This document shows, piece after piece, positions 1-7,622 of a stretch of 12,696 bases of DNA. Under the pieces are notes generated by a model, which did not search any database, was not told the origin of the DNA, and saw only the letters and a list, made by a program, of their open reading frames with translations. The DNA is from an uncultured Bacteroidia bacterium (lineage in GTDB: Bacteria; Bacteroidota; Bacteroidia; Bacteroidales; UBA932). Positions within the stretch are counted from its first letter, which is position 1. Each line of letters begins with the position of its first letter. Made by a program: the position numbers and the translations under genes. The stretch covers positions 1-12,696 of the forward strand of contig CADBUS010000174.1 in NCBI GenBank assembly GCA_902797895.1, written 5' to 3'.

Positions 1-114
1 GTTCTGGAAGCTGTCGCTAAGGGCGGAGGTCTCATCTGAGAGGGCGCCGGGAAGCAGCCTCACCACAGTATCGGCTATTGCGGCGGCCTGGTTGAAGCTC
101 TCCCCAGCTGTGTG
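1..114 (-). pseudogene. trmD: trmD fragment (tRNA guanine-37-N1 methyltransferase), 5' part missing, runs off left edge
   Basis: Read on the minus strand from 105 to 1, the DNA encodes 35 residues that include RLLPGALSDETSALSDSF. This matches the central-to-C-terminal TrmD segment in which a conserved RxxPG is followed by an acidic E-x-SA-x-x-DSF motif, just after the SPOUT knot. TrmD methylates N1 of G37 in tRNAs and is normally about 225-250 aa. The 150 or so residues that should precede this piece, including the S-adenosylmethionine-binding knot, are not encoded upstream. The frame hits a TGA at 117-115, and neither of the other minus frames to about 240 looks like TrmD. Similarity also fades at the first few residues (AGESFNQ in place of the usual GGEL-type start). 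The stretch has 66 G/C in 105 bases and looks richer in GC than the DNA to its right. It is either a broken gene copy or a rearrangement or assembly junction. The identification is strong; its status as a pseudogene is inference. Confidence 0.62.
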
Positions 115-123
115 TCAGAGAGT

Positions 124-167
124 TATGCAAAGAGCCTGCAGCTTTTTTGAGGCAGGCTCTTTGCATA
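124..167. repeat. Perfect 16-bp inverted repeat (hairpin) in the intergenic region
   Basis: TATGCAAAGAGCCTGC (124-139) is followed by its exact reverse complement (152-167) across a 12-nt loop that contains six T (143-148). No T-run follows either arm, so this is not a classical intrinsic terminator on either strand. It lies between the point where trmD similarity stops (about 105) and the start of the aminotransferase gene (318). It could be a factor-independent pause or termination hairpin, a cruciform, or the scar of a small mobile element. Nothing else in 168-317 was recognised, and no convincing Bacteroidota-type promoter (TTTG, spacer, TAnnTTTG) was found there. Confidence 0.85.
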
Positions 168-317
168 TATTGTTGATAATCAGAGCCTTTTGTTGCACAG
201 ATTTAATTATGCGTTCTGTAGGGGAGCAAGGATGGGATTGTGCTCTCTGCAAAGTTGCGAATGAACTGCAATTGGTATTTTTAACTATATTGCAGATTGT
301 TTTTAGAGCAGAAGAAT

Positions 318-1532
318 ATGGGCGAGCAGAAGCAGAATTTAAGGCAGTTGTTTTTCAATCACGTGGGGCAGACATCATCTGCACCGCTTGGTTTAGAGAT
401 AGTTAGGGCAGAGGGGATTTATCTGTATGGCAAGGAGGATGCCAACGGGGTGGCCAAACGGTATTTTGATTTTATATCGGGAGTATCTGTGAGCAATGTG
501 GGGCACGGCCGCAGGGAGGTTATTGAGGCTGTTAGGGAACAGATGGAAAACTATGCTCATCTTATGGTTTACGGTGAGATGATAGAGGCTCCGCAAGTGC
601 TTCACGCAAAGTTGCTTGCGAGCTTGCTTCCTCCATCGTTGCAATCTGTATATTATGTGAATAGCGGTAGCGAGGCCAATGAGGCAGCTCTTAAACTTGC
701 CAAGCGGGCAACCGGCCGCCGCAAGATAGTCTCCTGCAAGAATGCCTATCACGGTAGCACTCACGGGGTATTGAGCCTTATGAGCGCAGAGGAGTTGAAA
801 AACTCTTTCCGGCCTCTGCTTCCTATGGTGGAGCATATTGAGTTCAATAATGTTGAATCTCTGAAAGTTATTGACAATGAGACTGCTGCCGTTATAATTG
901 AACCTGTGCAGGGAGAGGGCGGAGTGCAGATTCCGCAAAACGGTTTTCTGGAGCGCGTAAGGGAGTGCTGCAATAATGTAGGCGCTCTGCTTATTTTTGA
1001 TGAGGTGCAGACCGGCTTTGGCCGCACAGGTAGTATGTTCGCCTTTCAAAAGTATGGGGTTGTGCCTGATATTCTAACTCTTGCAAAGGCTCTCGGCGGT
1101 GGGTTGCCGCTTGGCGCTTTGGTGGCATCGGGCGAGCTTATGAAATTATGGCAGAGCAATCCTCCGCTTGGCCATATTACAACATTTGGGGGCCATCCGG
1201 TATGTTGTGCAGCCGCATTGGCCGCTCTGAAACTGCTTATTGAGAAGGATTGGATTGCTTTGGTTGAGCACAAGGCGAATAAAATTGTAAAGATGCTCTC
1301 ATCTCATCCCCGTATTAAACAGATACGCTCCGCAGGACTTTTAATTGCGGTGGATCTGCAAGAGAGAGAACTTGCAAAAAAAATACTATATTTACTTTTG
1401 GATGAGGGGGTGATTACAGATTGGTTTCTATTCCAAGATACTTCTTTTAGAATAGCTCCTCCGCTCTCTATAACAGATGAGGAGATAGAGCTTGGTATAG
1501 AGGCTGTAATCAGGGCTTTGAACAAACTATAA
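318..1532 (+). CDS. Class III PLP-dependent aminotransferase (ornithine/acetylornithine aminotransferase-like)
   Basis: A 404-aa fold-type I aminotransferase of class III, the family of acetylornithine, ornithine and 4-aminobutyrate aminotransferases. Key elements are GSEAN at residues 117-121 (cofactor phosphate loop), FDEVQTGFGRTG with the PLP-ring Asp at about 228, the Schiff-base Lys at about 257 in LAKALGGGLPLGA, and TTFGGHP at about 288-294. Length is normal for the family. The enzyme should be cytosolic and move an amino group between an amino acid or omega-amine and 2-oxoglutarate; the exact substrate cannot be read from the sequence. I start at ATG 318 because the only upstream in-frame option is a TTG at 297 that adds seven residues without family support. 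No arg, hem or gab genes lie nearby to suggest a pathway. dnaB follows after 14 nt, so the two may be co-transcribed. Confidence 0.9.
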   Translation: MGEQKQNLRQLFFNHVGQTSSAPLGLEIVRAEGIYLYGKEDANGVAKRYFDFISGVSVSNVGHGRREVIEAVREQMENYAHLMVYGEMIEAPQVLHAKLLASLLPPSLQSVYYVNSGSEANEAALKLAKRATGRRKIVSCKNAYHGSTHGVLSLMSAEELKNSFRPLLPMVEHIEFNNVESLKVIDNETAAVIIEPVQGEGGVQIPQNGFLERVRECCNNVGALLIFDEVQTGFGRTGSMFAFQKYGVVPDILTLAKALGGGLPLGALVASGELMKLWQSNPPLGHITTFGGHPVCCAAALAALKLLIEKDWIALVEHKANKIVKMLSSHPRIKQIRSAGLLIAVDLQERELAKKILYLLLDEGVITDWFLFQDTSFRIAPPLSITDEEIELGIEAVIRALNKL

Positions 1533-1546
1533 CCATCGGGATAATT

Positions 1547-3049
1547 ATGGCAAAACTAAATAACAACAGAGCCGGCGGAAGAAAAAAATCTGAGATAGAT
1601 TTGGAGGTCTCCGCCATTGAGAGGGGTGTTAAGGTGCCTCAGGCTTTGGAGATTGAAGCCTCTGTGCTTGGTGCTATGATGATAGACCAGGATATTGTGG
1701 AGGAACTTATGGTGAGCTTGCAGGAGGAGTGTTTTTATAAGCACGAGAATCGATTGATATTTAGGGCTATAGAGCAACTTAGCAAAGAGGGTAAGCCTAT
1801 TGATATAATTACGGTTGGGGAGAAATTAAAGTTTAATAACGATTATGATGAGGCAGGGGGAACAGCCTATCTCTCTGAGTTGGCCTCTGATATGGGTGCG
1901 GCGGTGCACGTGCATTACCACGCTAAAATACTTGTAGATAAGTACATACAGAGGGAGATGATTGGTATAACCAACGATTCTCTGCGTAAGGCCTACGATG
2001 AGTCTGAGCCTGTGGACGATTTGCTGAACAATATCCAGCAGAGGCTCTTTGAACTTTCAGACAAGAATATGAGCCGCAAGGAGAGAAAGATTGGCGATGT
2101 TATTTCTGAGAAAATCAAGAACTTGGAGGCTCTTCAAACTGTTGAAGGGGGGCAGACGGGCTACAAGAGCGGCTATGTTGCATTGGACAGGGTTACATAC
2201 GGCTGGCATCCTTCTGATTTGGTTATAGTTGCAGGTAGGCCGGGTATGGGTAAGACAGCCTTTGTGCTAACTATGGCCCGCAATATGGCGGTGGAGTTCA
2301 ACACTCCCATAGCCTTTTTCTCTTTGGAGCAGGATCCTTCTCAACTTGTTGAGAGATTGCTTATTGCAGAAACAGGTATAAGCTCGGAGAAGATAAAGGG
2401 AAGTGTAAAGATGGCCCCTGCAGACTGGGTGCAACTCGATGGCAGCATAGAGCGGCTGAACAATGCCCCTATCTTTATAGATGATACCCCATCTCTCTCA
2501 ATTACAGACCTTAGAGCAAAGGCACGCAGATTGGTAAAGAATAATGGTGTAAAGATGATGATAATAGACTACTTGCAGCTTATGACCGGTTCAAAGGAGC
2601 TGAAAGGGTTTAGAGAGCAGGAGGTTGCGGAGATTTCTCGCTCGCTCAAAGCCATTGCCAAAGAGCTCAATGTTCCTATTATTGCACTTGCACAGCTTAA
2701 CCGCGCAGGCGAATCTACAACAGGAGGGCAGAAGAAACCGCAGCTTACCCATTTGAGGGAATCGGGAGCCATAGAGCAGGATGCCGATATTGTATTATTC
2801 CTCCATCGTCCTGAATATTACGGTACTGAGGATTTGAATATGCCTGCCGGCCTTACAGATGTTATAATTGCAAAGCACCGTAACGGCCCAACCGGAGAGG
2901 TGCAGCTTAAATTCCAGAAGTCTCAGATGAGATTTGTGGATATAGGGGGAGCAGATACAAACTCTTCTCTGGAAGCCGGAATGACCTTCAGCTCCTCTAT
3001 GAACTCGGAGGCATTTACCACAAGCGAGCAAGATGAATATGACGGATAG
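1547..3049 (+). CDS. dnaB: Replicative DNA helicase DnaB
   Basis: A 500-aa hexameric replicative helicase that unwinds DNA 5'-3' at the fork and recruits primase. The N-terminal DnaB domain (about residues 28-135, from VPQALEIEASVLGAMM) is followed by a linker and the RecA-like DnaB_C domain (about 205-475). Walker A is GRPGMGKT at 230-237. The Walker B strand MMIIDYLQL has its Asp at about 341. QLNRAGE and the HLRESGAIEQDADIVLFLHRP segment match the conserved H3 and H4 helicase motifs. A Lys/Arg-rich leader of about 27 residues precedes the first domain, and the C-terminus has an acidic, Ser-rich tail. There is no intein, and length is typical of Bacteroidota DnaB. The start ATG follows the aminotransferase stop by 14 nt. 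The stop TAG at 3047-3049 is followed 4 nt later by the next gene's likely start, suggesting translational coupling. Confidence 0.97.
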   Translation: MAKLNNNRAGGRKKSEIDLEVSAIERGVKVPQALEIEASVLGAMMIDQDIVEELMVSLQEECFYKHENRLIFRAIEQLSKEGKPIDIITVGEKLKFNNDYDEAGGTAYLSELASDMGAAVHVHYHAKILVDKYIQREMIGITNDSLRKAYDESEPVDDLLNNIQQRLFELSDKNMSRKERKIGDVISEKIKNLEALQTVEGGQTGYKSGYVALDRVTYGWHPSDLVIVAGRPGMGKTAFVLTMARNMAVEFNTPIAFFSLEQDPSQLVERLLIAETGISSEKIKGSVKMAPADWVQLDGSIERLNNAPIFIDDTPSLSITDLRAKARRLVKNNGVKMMIIDYLQLMTGSKELKGFREQEVAEISRSLKAIAKELNVPIIALAQLNRAGESTTGGQKKPQLTHLRESGAIEQDADIVLFLHRPEYYGTEDLNMPAGLTDVIIAKHRNGPTGEVQLKFQKSQMRFVDIGGADTNSSLEAGMTFSSSMNSEAFTTSEQDEYDG

Positions 3050-3053
3050 AGGT

Positions 3054-3854
3054 ATGAAAAAGATTGCACTACTTTCTTATCTGCTTGTATTTAGCCTGTT
3101 ATATGGCTCTGCAAGCTATGCGCAAGAGAATAACAACTATCCTTTTGCAAGCGGAGAAAAGCTCTCCTTTATACTCAACTACACTTGGGGAGGGGTGATT
3201 ACAGATGTGGGAATGGCTGAGTGTAACCTCTCATATTCAGATGGTTACTACAACTGTATAGTAACCGGCAGAACTTACAGGTTCTATGATATTTTCTTTA
3301 GGGTGCGCGAACATTTTGAGAGCAAATTCTCTGAGCAGGAGCTAAAGCCTTTTTACTTTTACCGTTATGCCCAGGAGGGTAAATACAGAATGAAAAACAC
3401 TCTGCGTTTTAATGCAGACCATACAATAAACAGCACCACCCAAAAGTATGACAGGCAACCATTTGACACTCTGCTTATAGGAACGGAGAACTCATACGAT
3501 TTGCTCTCGCTCTTCTACAAGAGCAGAGTTACAGACTACTCCAATTTTCCTATAGACAAGAAGATGCCTTTGGAGTTTGTTATAGATAGGAATGTATATA
3601 ATCTATACTTTGTTTATAAAGGCAAGGAGACCAAGAAGATACCTGGGTTGGGAACTTTCCGCACCCTTAAATTTGCCTGCAAGGTTGTGGCCGGTGAGAT
3701 TTTTGACGGTAAGGAGGAGCTTATGATTTGGGTAACTGACGATGGCAATAAAATTCCGCTCCTTTTTGAATCTCCTATTATTGTGGGCAAGGTTCAGGGG
3801 AGGCTTTCAAAGTTCTCCGGCAATAAACATCCTGTTTCAAGCAAGATTAAGTAG
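3054..3854 (+). CDS. Secreted DUF3108 domain-containing protein
   Basis: A 266-aa exported protein of the DUF3108 family, whose function is not established. From ATG 3054 it begins MKKIALLSYLLVF, a Lys-Lys n-region, a hydrophobic core and a likely signal peptidase I site after residue 23 (SYA before QENN). The mature part opens with PFASGEKLSFILNYTWG and a DVGMAE segment, the characteristic DUF3108 start, then alternates beta-strand-like stretches to the C-terminus, as expected for a periplasmic or outer-membrane-associated beta-rich protein. There is no lipobox Cys. In-frame ATGs at 3033 and 3039 would overlap dnaB and add MNMTDRG before the signal peptide. I prefer 3054 because it gives a canonical signal sequence and sits 4 nt after the dnaB stop. 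It lies between dnaB and the Rnf genes with tiny gaps. A link to either is possible but unproven. Confidence 0.85.
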   Translation: MKKIALLSYLLVFSLLYGSASYAQENNNYPFASGEKLSFILNYTWGGVITDVGMAECNLSYSDGYYNCIVTGRTYRFYDIFFRVREHFESKFSEQELKPFYFYRYAQEGKYRMKNTLRFNADHTINSTTQKYDRQPFDTLLIGTENSYDLLSLFYKSRVTDYSNFPIDKKMPLEFVIDRNVYNLYFVYKGKETKKIPGLGTFRTLKFACKVVAGEIFDGKEELMIWVTDDGNKIPLLFESPIIVGKVQGRLSKFSGNKHPVSSKIK

Positions 3855-3860
3855 CCGTTT

Positions 3861-4292
3861 ATGGGTAGGGATAAACTTGTTAGTCACGATGGTGTTGTAA
3901 CGGCAAAGAATGGTGCTCGCTGTAAGGTCTCCATTATCAGCCATTCTGCCTGTTCTGCCTGCCACGCCAAGGGGCTTTGCTCTGCCTCTGAACTTGCAGA
4001 AAAGGTTGTGGATGTGGCTCTTACTCCGCAGCAGGAGGCTATTGTTGAGGTGGGGCAGAGGGTTAAGGTAAACCTTGAGGAGTCTATGGGAATGAGGGCT
4101 GTGGTTTTGGCATACGGCCTGCCTGCCATTATATTAGTGGCATTTTTGCTATATTTGCACAAATTAGGCTTTAGTGAATTGGAGGCGGGGTTGGGAGTTA
4201 TTGCAGCCCTTGTGGTTTATTTTTTTGTGCTCTATCTGTTGCGCAAAAAAATAGGCCGCCGTTTTCACTTTACTATAACAGATATAGAATAG
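3861..4292 (+). CDS. rseC: RseC/MucC family protein (SoxR-reducing system), first gene of the Rnf cluster
   Basis: A 143-aa small membrane protein of the RseC/MucC family. The N-terminal cytosolic part carries the family cysteine cluster C31-x2-C34-x5-C40 (SACSACHAKGLC) plus C21. Two membrane helices follow (about residues 79-97 and 107-129), then a basic stop-transfer end (LLRKKIGRR). In Escherichia coli, RseC acts with the Rnf-like Rsx complex to keep SoxR reduced. In Bacteroidota it is commonly the first gene of the rnf operon, as here, where rnfB follows after 20 nt. Its exact role is not known; involvement in cluster insertion, assembly or electron delivery for Rnf is inference. It starts 6 nt after the DUF3108 stop. 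Confidence 0.88.
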   Translation: MGRDKLVSHDGVVTAKNGARCKVSIISHSACSACHAKGLCSASELAEKVVDVALTPQQEAIVEVGQRVKVNLEESMGMRAVVLAYGLPAIILVAFLLYLHKLGFSELEAGLGVIAALVVYFFVLYLLRKKIGRRFHFTITDIE

Positions 4293-4312
4293 AACAACTA
4301 ACTACATAACAG

Positions 4313-5200
4313 ATGAACACAATTGTTTTTACCATTGCCACACTTGCCTTGTTGGGGCTTTTGTTGGCAATAGTGCTCTACATTGTAGCCCAAAAGTTTA
4401 AGGTTGAGGAGGATCCCAAGATAGATGTTGTGGAGGCGTTGCTCCCCGGAGCCAACTGTGGCGGTTGCGGCAAGGCCGGTTGCAGGGCCTTTGCAGAAGC
4501 TGCTGTAAAAGAGGGACTTGGCAACCTTTTCTGCCCTGTGGGTGGAAATACCGCAATGCAGAATGTGGCCCAGGCTTTGGGGCAGACAATAGAGGCCAAG
4601 GAGCCTCAAGTTGCGGTGTTGCGCTGCAATGGCTCCTGCAACAACAGAGTTAAAACCAATATCTATGACGGATATGCCACCTGCGCAACCATAACCTCTC
4701 TATATCACGGAGATACAGATTGCCGCTTTGGCTGCCTTGGCAGGGGCGATTGCGAGGCTGTATGTAAGTTTGGCGCAATAAAGGTAAACCCTGCAACCGG
4801 CCTTCCTGAAGTGGATCAGGAGAAATGTACCGCTTGCGGGGCCTGTGTAAAAGCCTGTCCTAAACTGCTTTTGGAGCTTAGGAATAAGGGGCCTAAGAGC
4901 AGGCGCATATTTGTGAGTTGCCGCAATATGGATAAGGGAGCGGTTGCAAGAAAGGCTTGCAAGGTGGCTTGTATCGGGTGCGGCAAATGCTTTAAGGTGT
5001 GCGCCTTTGAGGCTATTACGATAGATAAGAATTTGGCCTATATCGATTACACCAAGTGCCGTATGTGCCGCAAATGTGTGGCAGAGTGCCCAACCGGTGC
5101 AATTCACGAGCTTAATTTTCCGCCTCGTCCGGTAGCAGCGGCAAAACCGGCCGAGCCAAAACCTGTAGAGCAAAAAGTTGAAGTACCTGTAAATAAATAG
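4313..5200 (+). CDS. rnfB: Rnf complex subunit RnfB (ferredoxin-type, membrane-anchored iron-sulfur protein)
   Basis: A 295-aa electron-entry subunit of the ferredoxin:NAD+ oxidoreductase (Rnf). One N-terminal membrane helix (about residues 4-26) anchors it. An Fe-S domain follows with C49-x2-C52-x4-C57 and C74 (NCGGCGKAGC, then FCPVGG). A Cys-rich middle has C105, C109, C124, C137, C141, C147 and C151. Three classical CxxCxxCxxxC clusters lie at C172-C182, C220-C230 and C249-C259. This multi-cluster form is the one found in Bacteroidota and other anaerobes rather than the shorter proteobacterial RnfB. The tail after residue 268 is Pro/Ala/Lys-rich and probably disordered. It accepts electrons from reduced ferredoxin and passes them to the membrane part. 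rnfC follows after 8 nt. Confidence 0.96.
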   Translation: MNTIVFTIATLALLGLLLAIVLYIVAQKFKVEEDPKIDVVEALLPGANCGGCGKAGCRAFAEAAVKEGLGNLFCPVGGNTAMQNVAQALGQTIEAKEPQVAVLRCNGSCNNRVKTNIYDGYATCATITSLYHGDTDCRFGCLGRGDCEAVCKFGAIKVNPATGLPEVDQEKCTACGACVKACPKLLLELRNKGPKSRRIFVSCRNMDKGAVARKACKVACIGCGKCFKVCAFEAITIDKNLAYIDYTKCRMCRKCVAECPTGAIHELNFPPRPVAAAKPAEPKPVEQKVEVPVNK

Positions 5201-5208
5201 AGATAGAG

Positions 5209-6552
5209 ATGAAGACTTTTAGAATGGGTGGCGTTCATCCTGCAGACAAAAAGATCTCACAGAACGCGCAAATTGAAAAGCTCCCAATTCCTAAGACTGT
5301 ATATATATCTATGATTCAGCACCTTGGCGCTCCGGCTGTGCCTTGCGTGGCAGTTGGAGACAAGGTTAAAGTGGGGCAGCTTATAGGTACTCCTACCGGC
5401 TTTGTATCGGCTCCGATACACTCCTCTGTGAGCGGAACGGTAAAGGCTATCGAGATGATAAATGACCTTTCCGGCCGCCAGGTAAATACAGTGGTTATAG
5501 ATACCGAGGGCGATGAGTGGATGGAGGGAATAGATCGTTCAGAAACTATTGAGAGAGAGATAAAATTAGATGCCAAACAGATTGTTGAGAGGGTTAAGGA
5601 GTGCGGAGTTGTGGGGCTTGGAGGAGCAACTTTCCCAACGAGCGTAAAGCTCTCTCCTCCACCAACAGCAAAGCCTACCTGCGTGATAATCAACGCTGCG
5701 GAGTGCGAGCCGTATCTCACCTCAGATTACAGGGTTATGATGGAGATGCCGGAGCAGGTGATAATAGGAGGAACAATTCTTATGAAGGCGCTTGGAGTAA
5801 ACAAGTGCTACATAGGAGTGGAGGAGAATAAACCAAAGGCTATTGCAAAACTGAAAGAGTTCTGCGGCAAGTATAGCGGAGTTGAGGTGGTAACGCTAAA
5901 GAAGAAGTATCCGCAAGGTGGTGAAAAGCAGCTCATTGATGCAGTTATAGGTAAGAGAGTTCCATCTATGGGGCTTCCTGTGGATACCGGAGCGGTGGTG
6001 CAGAATGTGGGAACAGCCTTTGCCGTATATGAGGCTGTGCAGAAGAACAAGCCTCTCTTTGAGGGAGTTATGACCGTTACCGGCGATTGCAGCAATCAGC
6101 AGCGCAACTTTGTTCACAGAGTGGGTACTCCGCTCAGCTTTATTATGGAGTTCTGCGGCGGTGTTCCTGCACAGGCAGCCAAAATAATAAGTGGCGGCCC
6201 TATGATGGGCAAAGCTATTGTGAATATAGATGCCCCAACATTAAAGGGAACTTCTTCTATATTGTATCTCACTGAGGCTCAAACCAAAAGAAAGGAGGAG
6301 AGCAACTGCATACGCTGCGGCAAATGTGCAGATGCCTGCCCTATGGGATTGGAGCCCTATCTGCTGAACAAGCTCGGCAGGGCCTCTATGATGGATGAGC
6401 TTGAGGCCCACTATGTATATGACTGTATAGAGTGCGGCTGCTGCTCGTTTACCTGCCCTGCATATATTCCGCTGTTGGATACAATACGCCAGAGCAAGGC
6501 TGCTGTTATGAAGATAATGAAGAGCCGTACAGCACCGGCACCGGCCAAGTAG
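5209..6552 (+). CDS. rnfC: Rnf complex subunit RnfC (NADH/FMN-binding, two 4Fe-4S clusters)
   Basis: A 447-aa peripheral subunit where Rnf exchanges electrons with NAD+/NADH. It begins with the RnfC barrel-sandwich segment (GGVHPADKK). The NADH/FMN-binding core follows, with GLGGATFPTSVKL and INAAECEPYLTSDYR, both strongly conserved between RnfC and the complex I NuoF family. Two [4Fe-4S] motifs close the protein, at C367, C370, C373 and C377 (CIRCGKCADACP) and at C406, C409, C412 and C416 (CIECGCCSFTCP). The protein ends soon after the second cluster, like the short RnfC of Bacteroidota and clostridia and unlike the long Ala/Lys-rich proteobacterial form. The ATG is 8 nt after rnfB. Confidence 0.97.
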   Translation: MKTFRMGGVHPADKKISQNAQIEKLPIPKTVYISMIQHLGAPAVPCVAVGDKVKVGQLIGTPTGFVSAPIHSSVSGTVKAIEMINDLSGRQVNTVVIDTEGDEWMEGIDRSETIEREIKLDAKQIVERVKECGVVGLGGATFPTSVKLSPPPTAKPTCVIINAAECEPYLTSDYRVMMEMPEQVIIGGTILMKALGVNKCYIGVEENKPKAIAKLKEFCGKYSGVEVVTLKKKYPQGGEKQLIDAVIGKRVPSMGLPVDTGAVVQNVGTAFAVYEAVQKNKPLFEGVMTVTGDCSNQQRNFVHRVGTPLSFIMEFCGGVPAQAAKIISGGPMMGKAIVNIDAPTLKGTSSILYLTEAQTKRKEESNCIRCGKCADACPMGLEPYLLNKLGRASMMDELEAHYVYDCIECGCCSFTCPAYIPLLDTIRQSKAAVMKIMKSRTAPAPAK

Positions 6553-6593
6553 TTAAACTATCGCGAATACCAAAAAAGAAAAAAAGAAAGACA

Positions 6594-7622
6594 ATGGATA
6601 AATTGATTGTATCTCCTTCTCCCCATATCCACGGGAAAGAAAGCACCAGAAGGCTGATGGGAGATGTTATTATTGCGCTGCTGCCTGCGGTGCTTGTGGC
6701 TATCTACCTGTTTGGTCTCTCTGCAATACATCTTGTGGGAGTTAGTGTAATCTCCTGTGTGGCAGTGGAGTATCTTATTCAAAAGTTTTTGCTTAAAGGC
6801 AAGAGCACAATAGGGGATCTCTCCGCTGTGGTAACAGGTGTGCTGCTTGCCCTCAACCTGCCTGTAAGCTCACCTTGGTGGCTGATTCTTATTGGCGCGG
6901 TGGTGGCAATAGGAATTGCAAAGATGACCTTTGGAGGGTTGGGGCAGAACTTCTTTAACCCGGCGCTTGTGGCCCGCGTGGTGTTGCTGGTCTCTTTTCC
7001 TGTACTTATGACAGGAACTGCATTCCAGGCTCCGGTAGATGGCTATATTTTTGGCAATGCAGAAATTTCGAGGGCGGCAATGGATGCAACATCAGGAGCA
7101 ACTCCGCTCTCATTTGTGAAGGAGCAGATAGCTCAAGGAATGACCGTAAGCGAGATAACAAAGAGCTCCGGGCTCTCGTATTTCCAGTTGCTCTTTTCCG
7201 CAATAGGCGGTAGCGCAGGCGAGCTTGCGGAGTTGGCTCTGCTGCTTGGCTTTATCTATCTGCTTATAAGAAAGGTTATTAAACCTTACATATCTCTTAC
7301 CATAATATTTACCGTATTTCTCTTTTCAGGCATACTCTACCTCGTAAATCCTGAGAGGTTTATGGATCCTCTCTTCCATATCTTTAGCGGAGGTTTGCTG
7401 CTTGGAGCATTCTTTATGGCTACCGATTATGTTACCAGCCCTATGAATCTGAAGGGGCAGATAATTTTTGCGGTAGGCATAGGAGTTATAACAATGCTGA
7501 TAAGAGAGTTCGGCTCATATCCGGAGGGGGTATCCTTTGCAATTTTGATAATGAATGCAACGGTGCCTCTGCTCAATAAGATTAAACCAGCAAGATTTGC
7601 GAAGGAGGCGCAGAAAAAATAA
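6594..7622 (+). CDS. rnfD: Rnf complex subunit RnfD (membrane, covalent FMN)
   Basis: A 342-aa integral membrane subunit of the NqrB/RnfD family with about nine to ten hydrophobic helices. It starts MDKLIVSPSPHIHGKEST, where SPSPHIHG is the conserved N-terminal RnfD motif. The flavinylation motif SGAT lies at residues 167-170 in MDATSGATPLS; Thr170 should carry FMN through a phosphoester bond made by an ApbE transferase, not encoded here. The frame is open back to 6432 inside rnfC, but only ATG 6594 gives the family N-terminus. The 41-nt gap after rnfC (6553-6593) is the largest in the operon, and its last 20 or so bases are very A-rich with no clear Shine-Dalgarno, typical of Bacteroidota leaders. 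The stop overlaps the rnfG start by one base. Confidence 0.96.
   Translation: MDKLIVSPSPHIHGKESTRRLMGDVIIALLPAVLVAIYLFGLSAIHLVGVSVISCVAVEYLIQKFLLKGKSTIGDLSAVVTGVLLALNLPVSSPWWLILIGAVVAIGIAKMTFGGLGQNFFNPALVARVVLLVSFPVLMTGTAFQAPVDGYIFGNAEISRAAMDATSGATPLSFVKEQIAQGMTVSEITKSSGLSYFQLLFSAIGGSAGELAELALLLGFIYLLIRKVIKPYISLTIIFTVFLFSGILYLVNPERFMDPLFHIFSGGLLLGAFFMATDYVTSPMNLKGQIIFAVGIGVITMLIREFGSYPEGVSFAILIMNATVPLLNKIKPARFAKEAQKK

Noticed and set aside
124..167. Intrinsic (rho-independent) terminator
   Set aside because: The stem is strong but no U-run follows it on either strand; the T-run is in the loop.
92..406. Plus-strand frame of 104 aa spanning the left intergenic region
   Set aside because: It has no recognisable family features, overlaps the trmD fragment on one side and the aminotransferase start on the other, and reads through the inverted repeat.
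393..1049. 218-aa minus-strand frame antisense to the aminotransferase
   Set aside because: It is a shadow of the class III aminotransferase, whose catalytic motifs are clear; the antisense translation has no domain-like pattern.
3033..3053. Upstream ATGs (3033, 3039) as the start of the DUF3108 gene
   Set aside because: They overlap dnaB and put MNMTDRG in front of an otherwise ideal signal peptide that begins at ATG 3054.
4700..5173. 157-aa minus-strand frame antisense to rnfB
   Set aside because: It arises opposite the Cys-rich coding sequence of rnfB and shows no protein family resemblance.
6432..6593. Extended rnfD start inside rnfC
   Set aside because: The added 54 residues are an out-of-frame reading of the rnfC C-terminus; the RnfD family N-terminus begins at ATG 6594.
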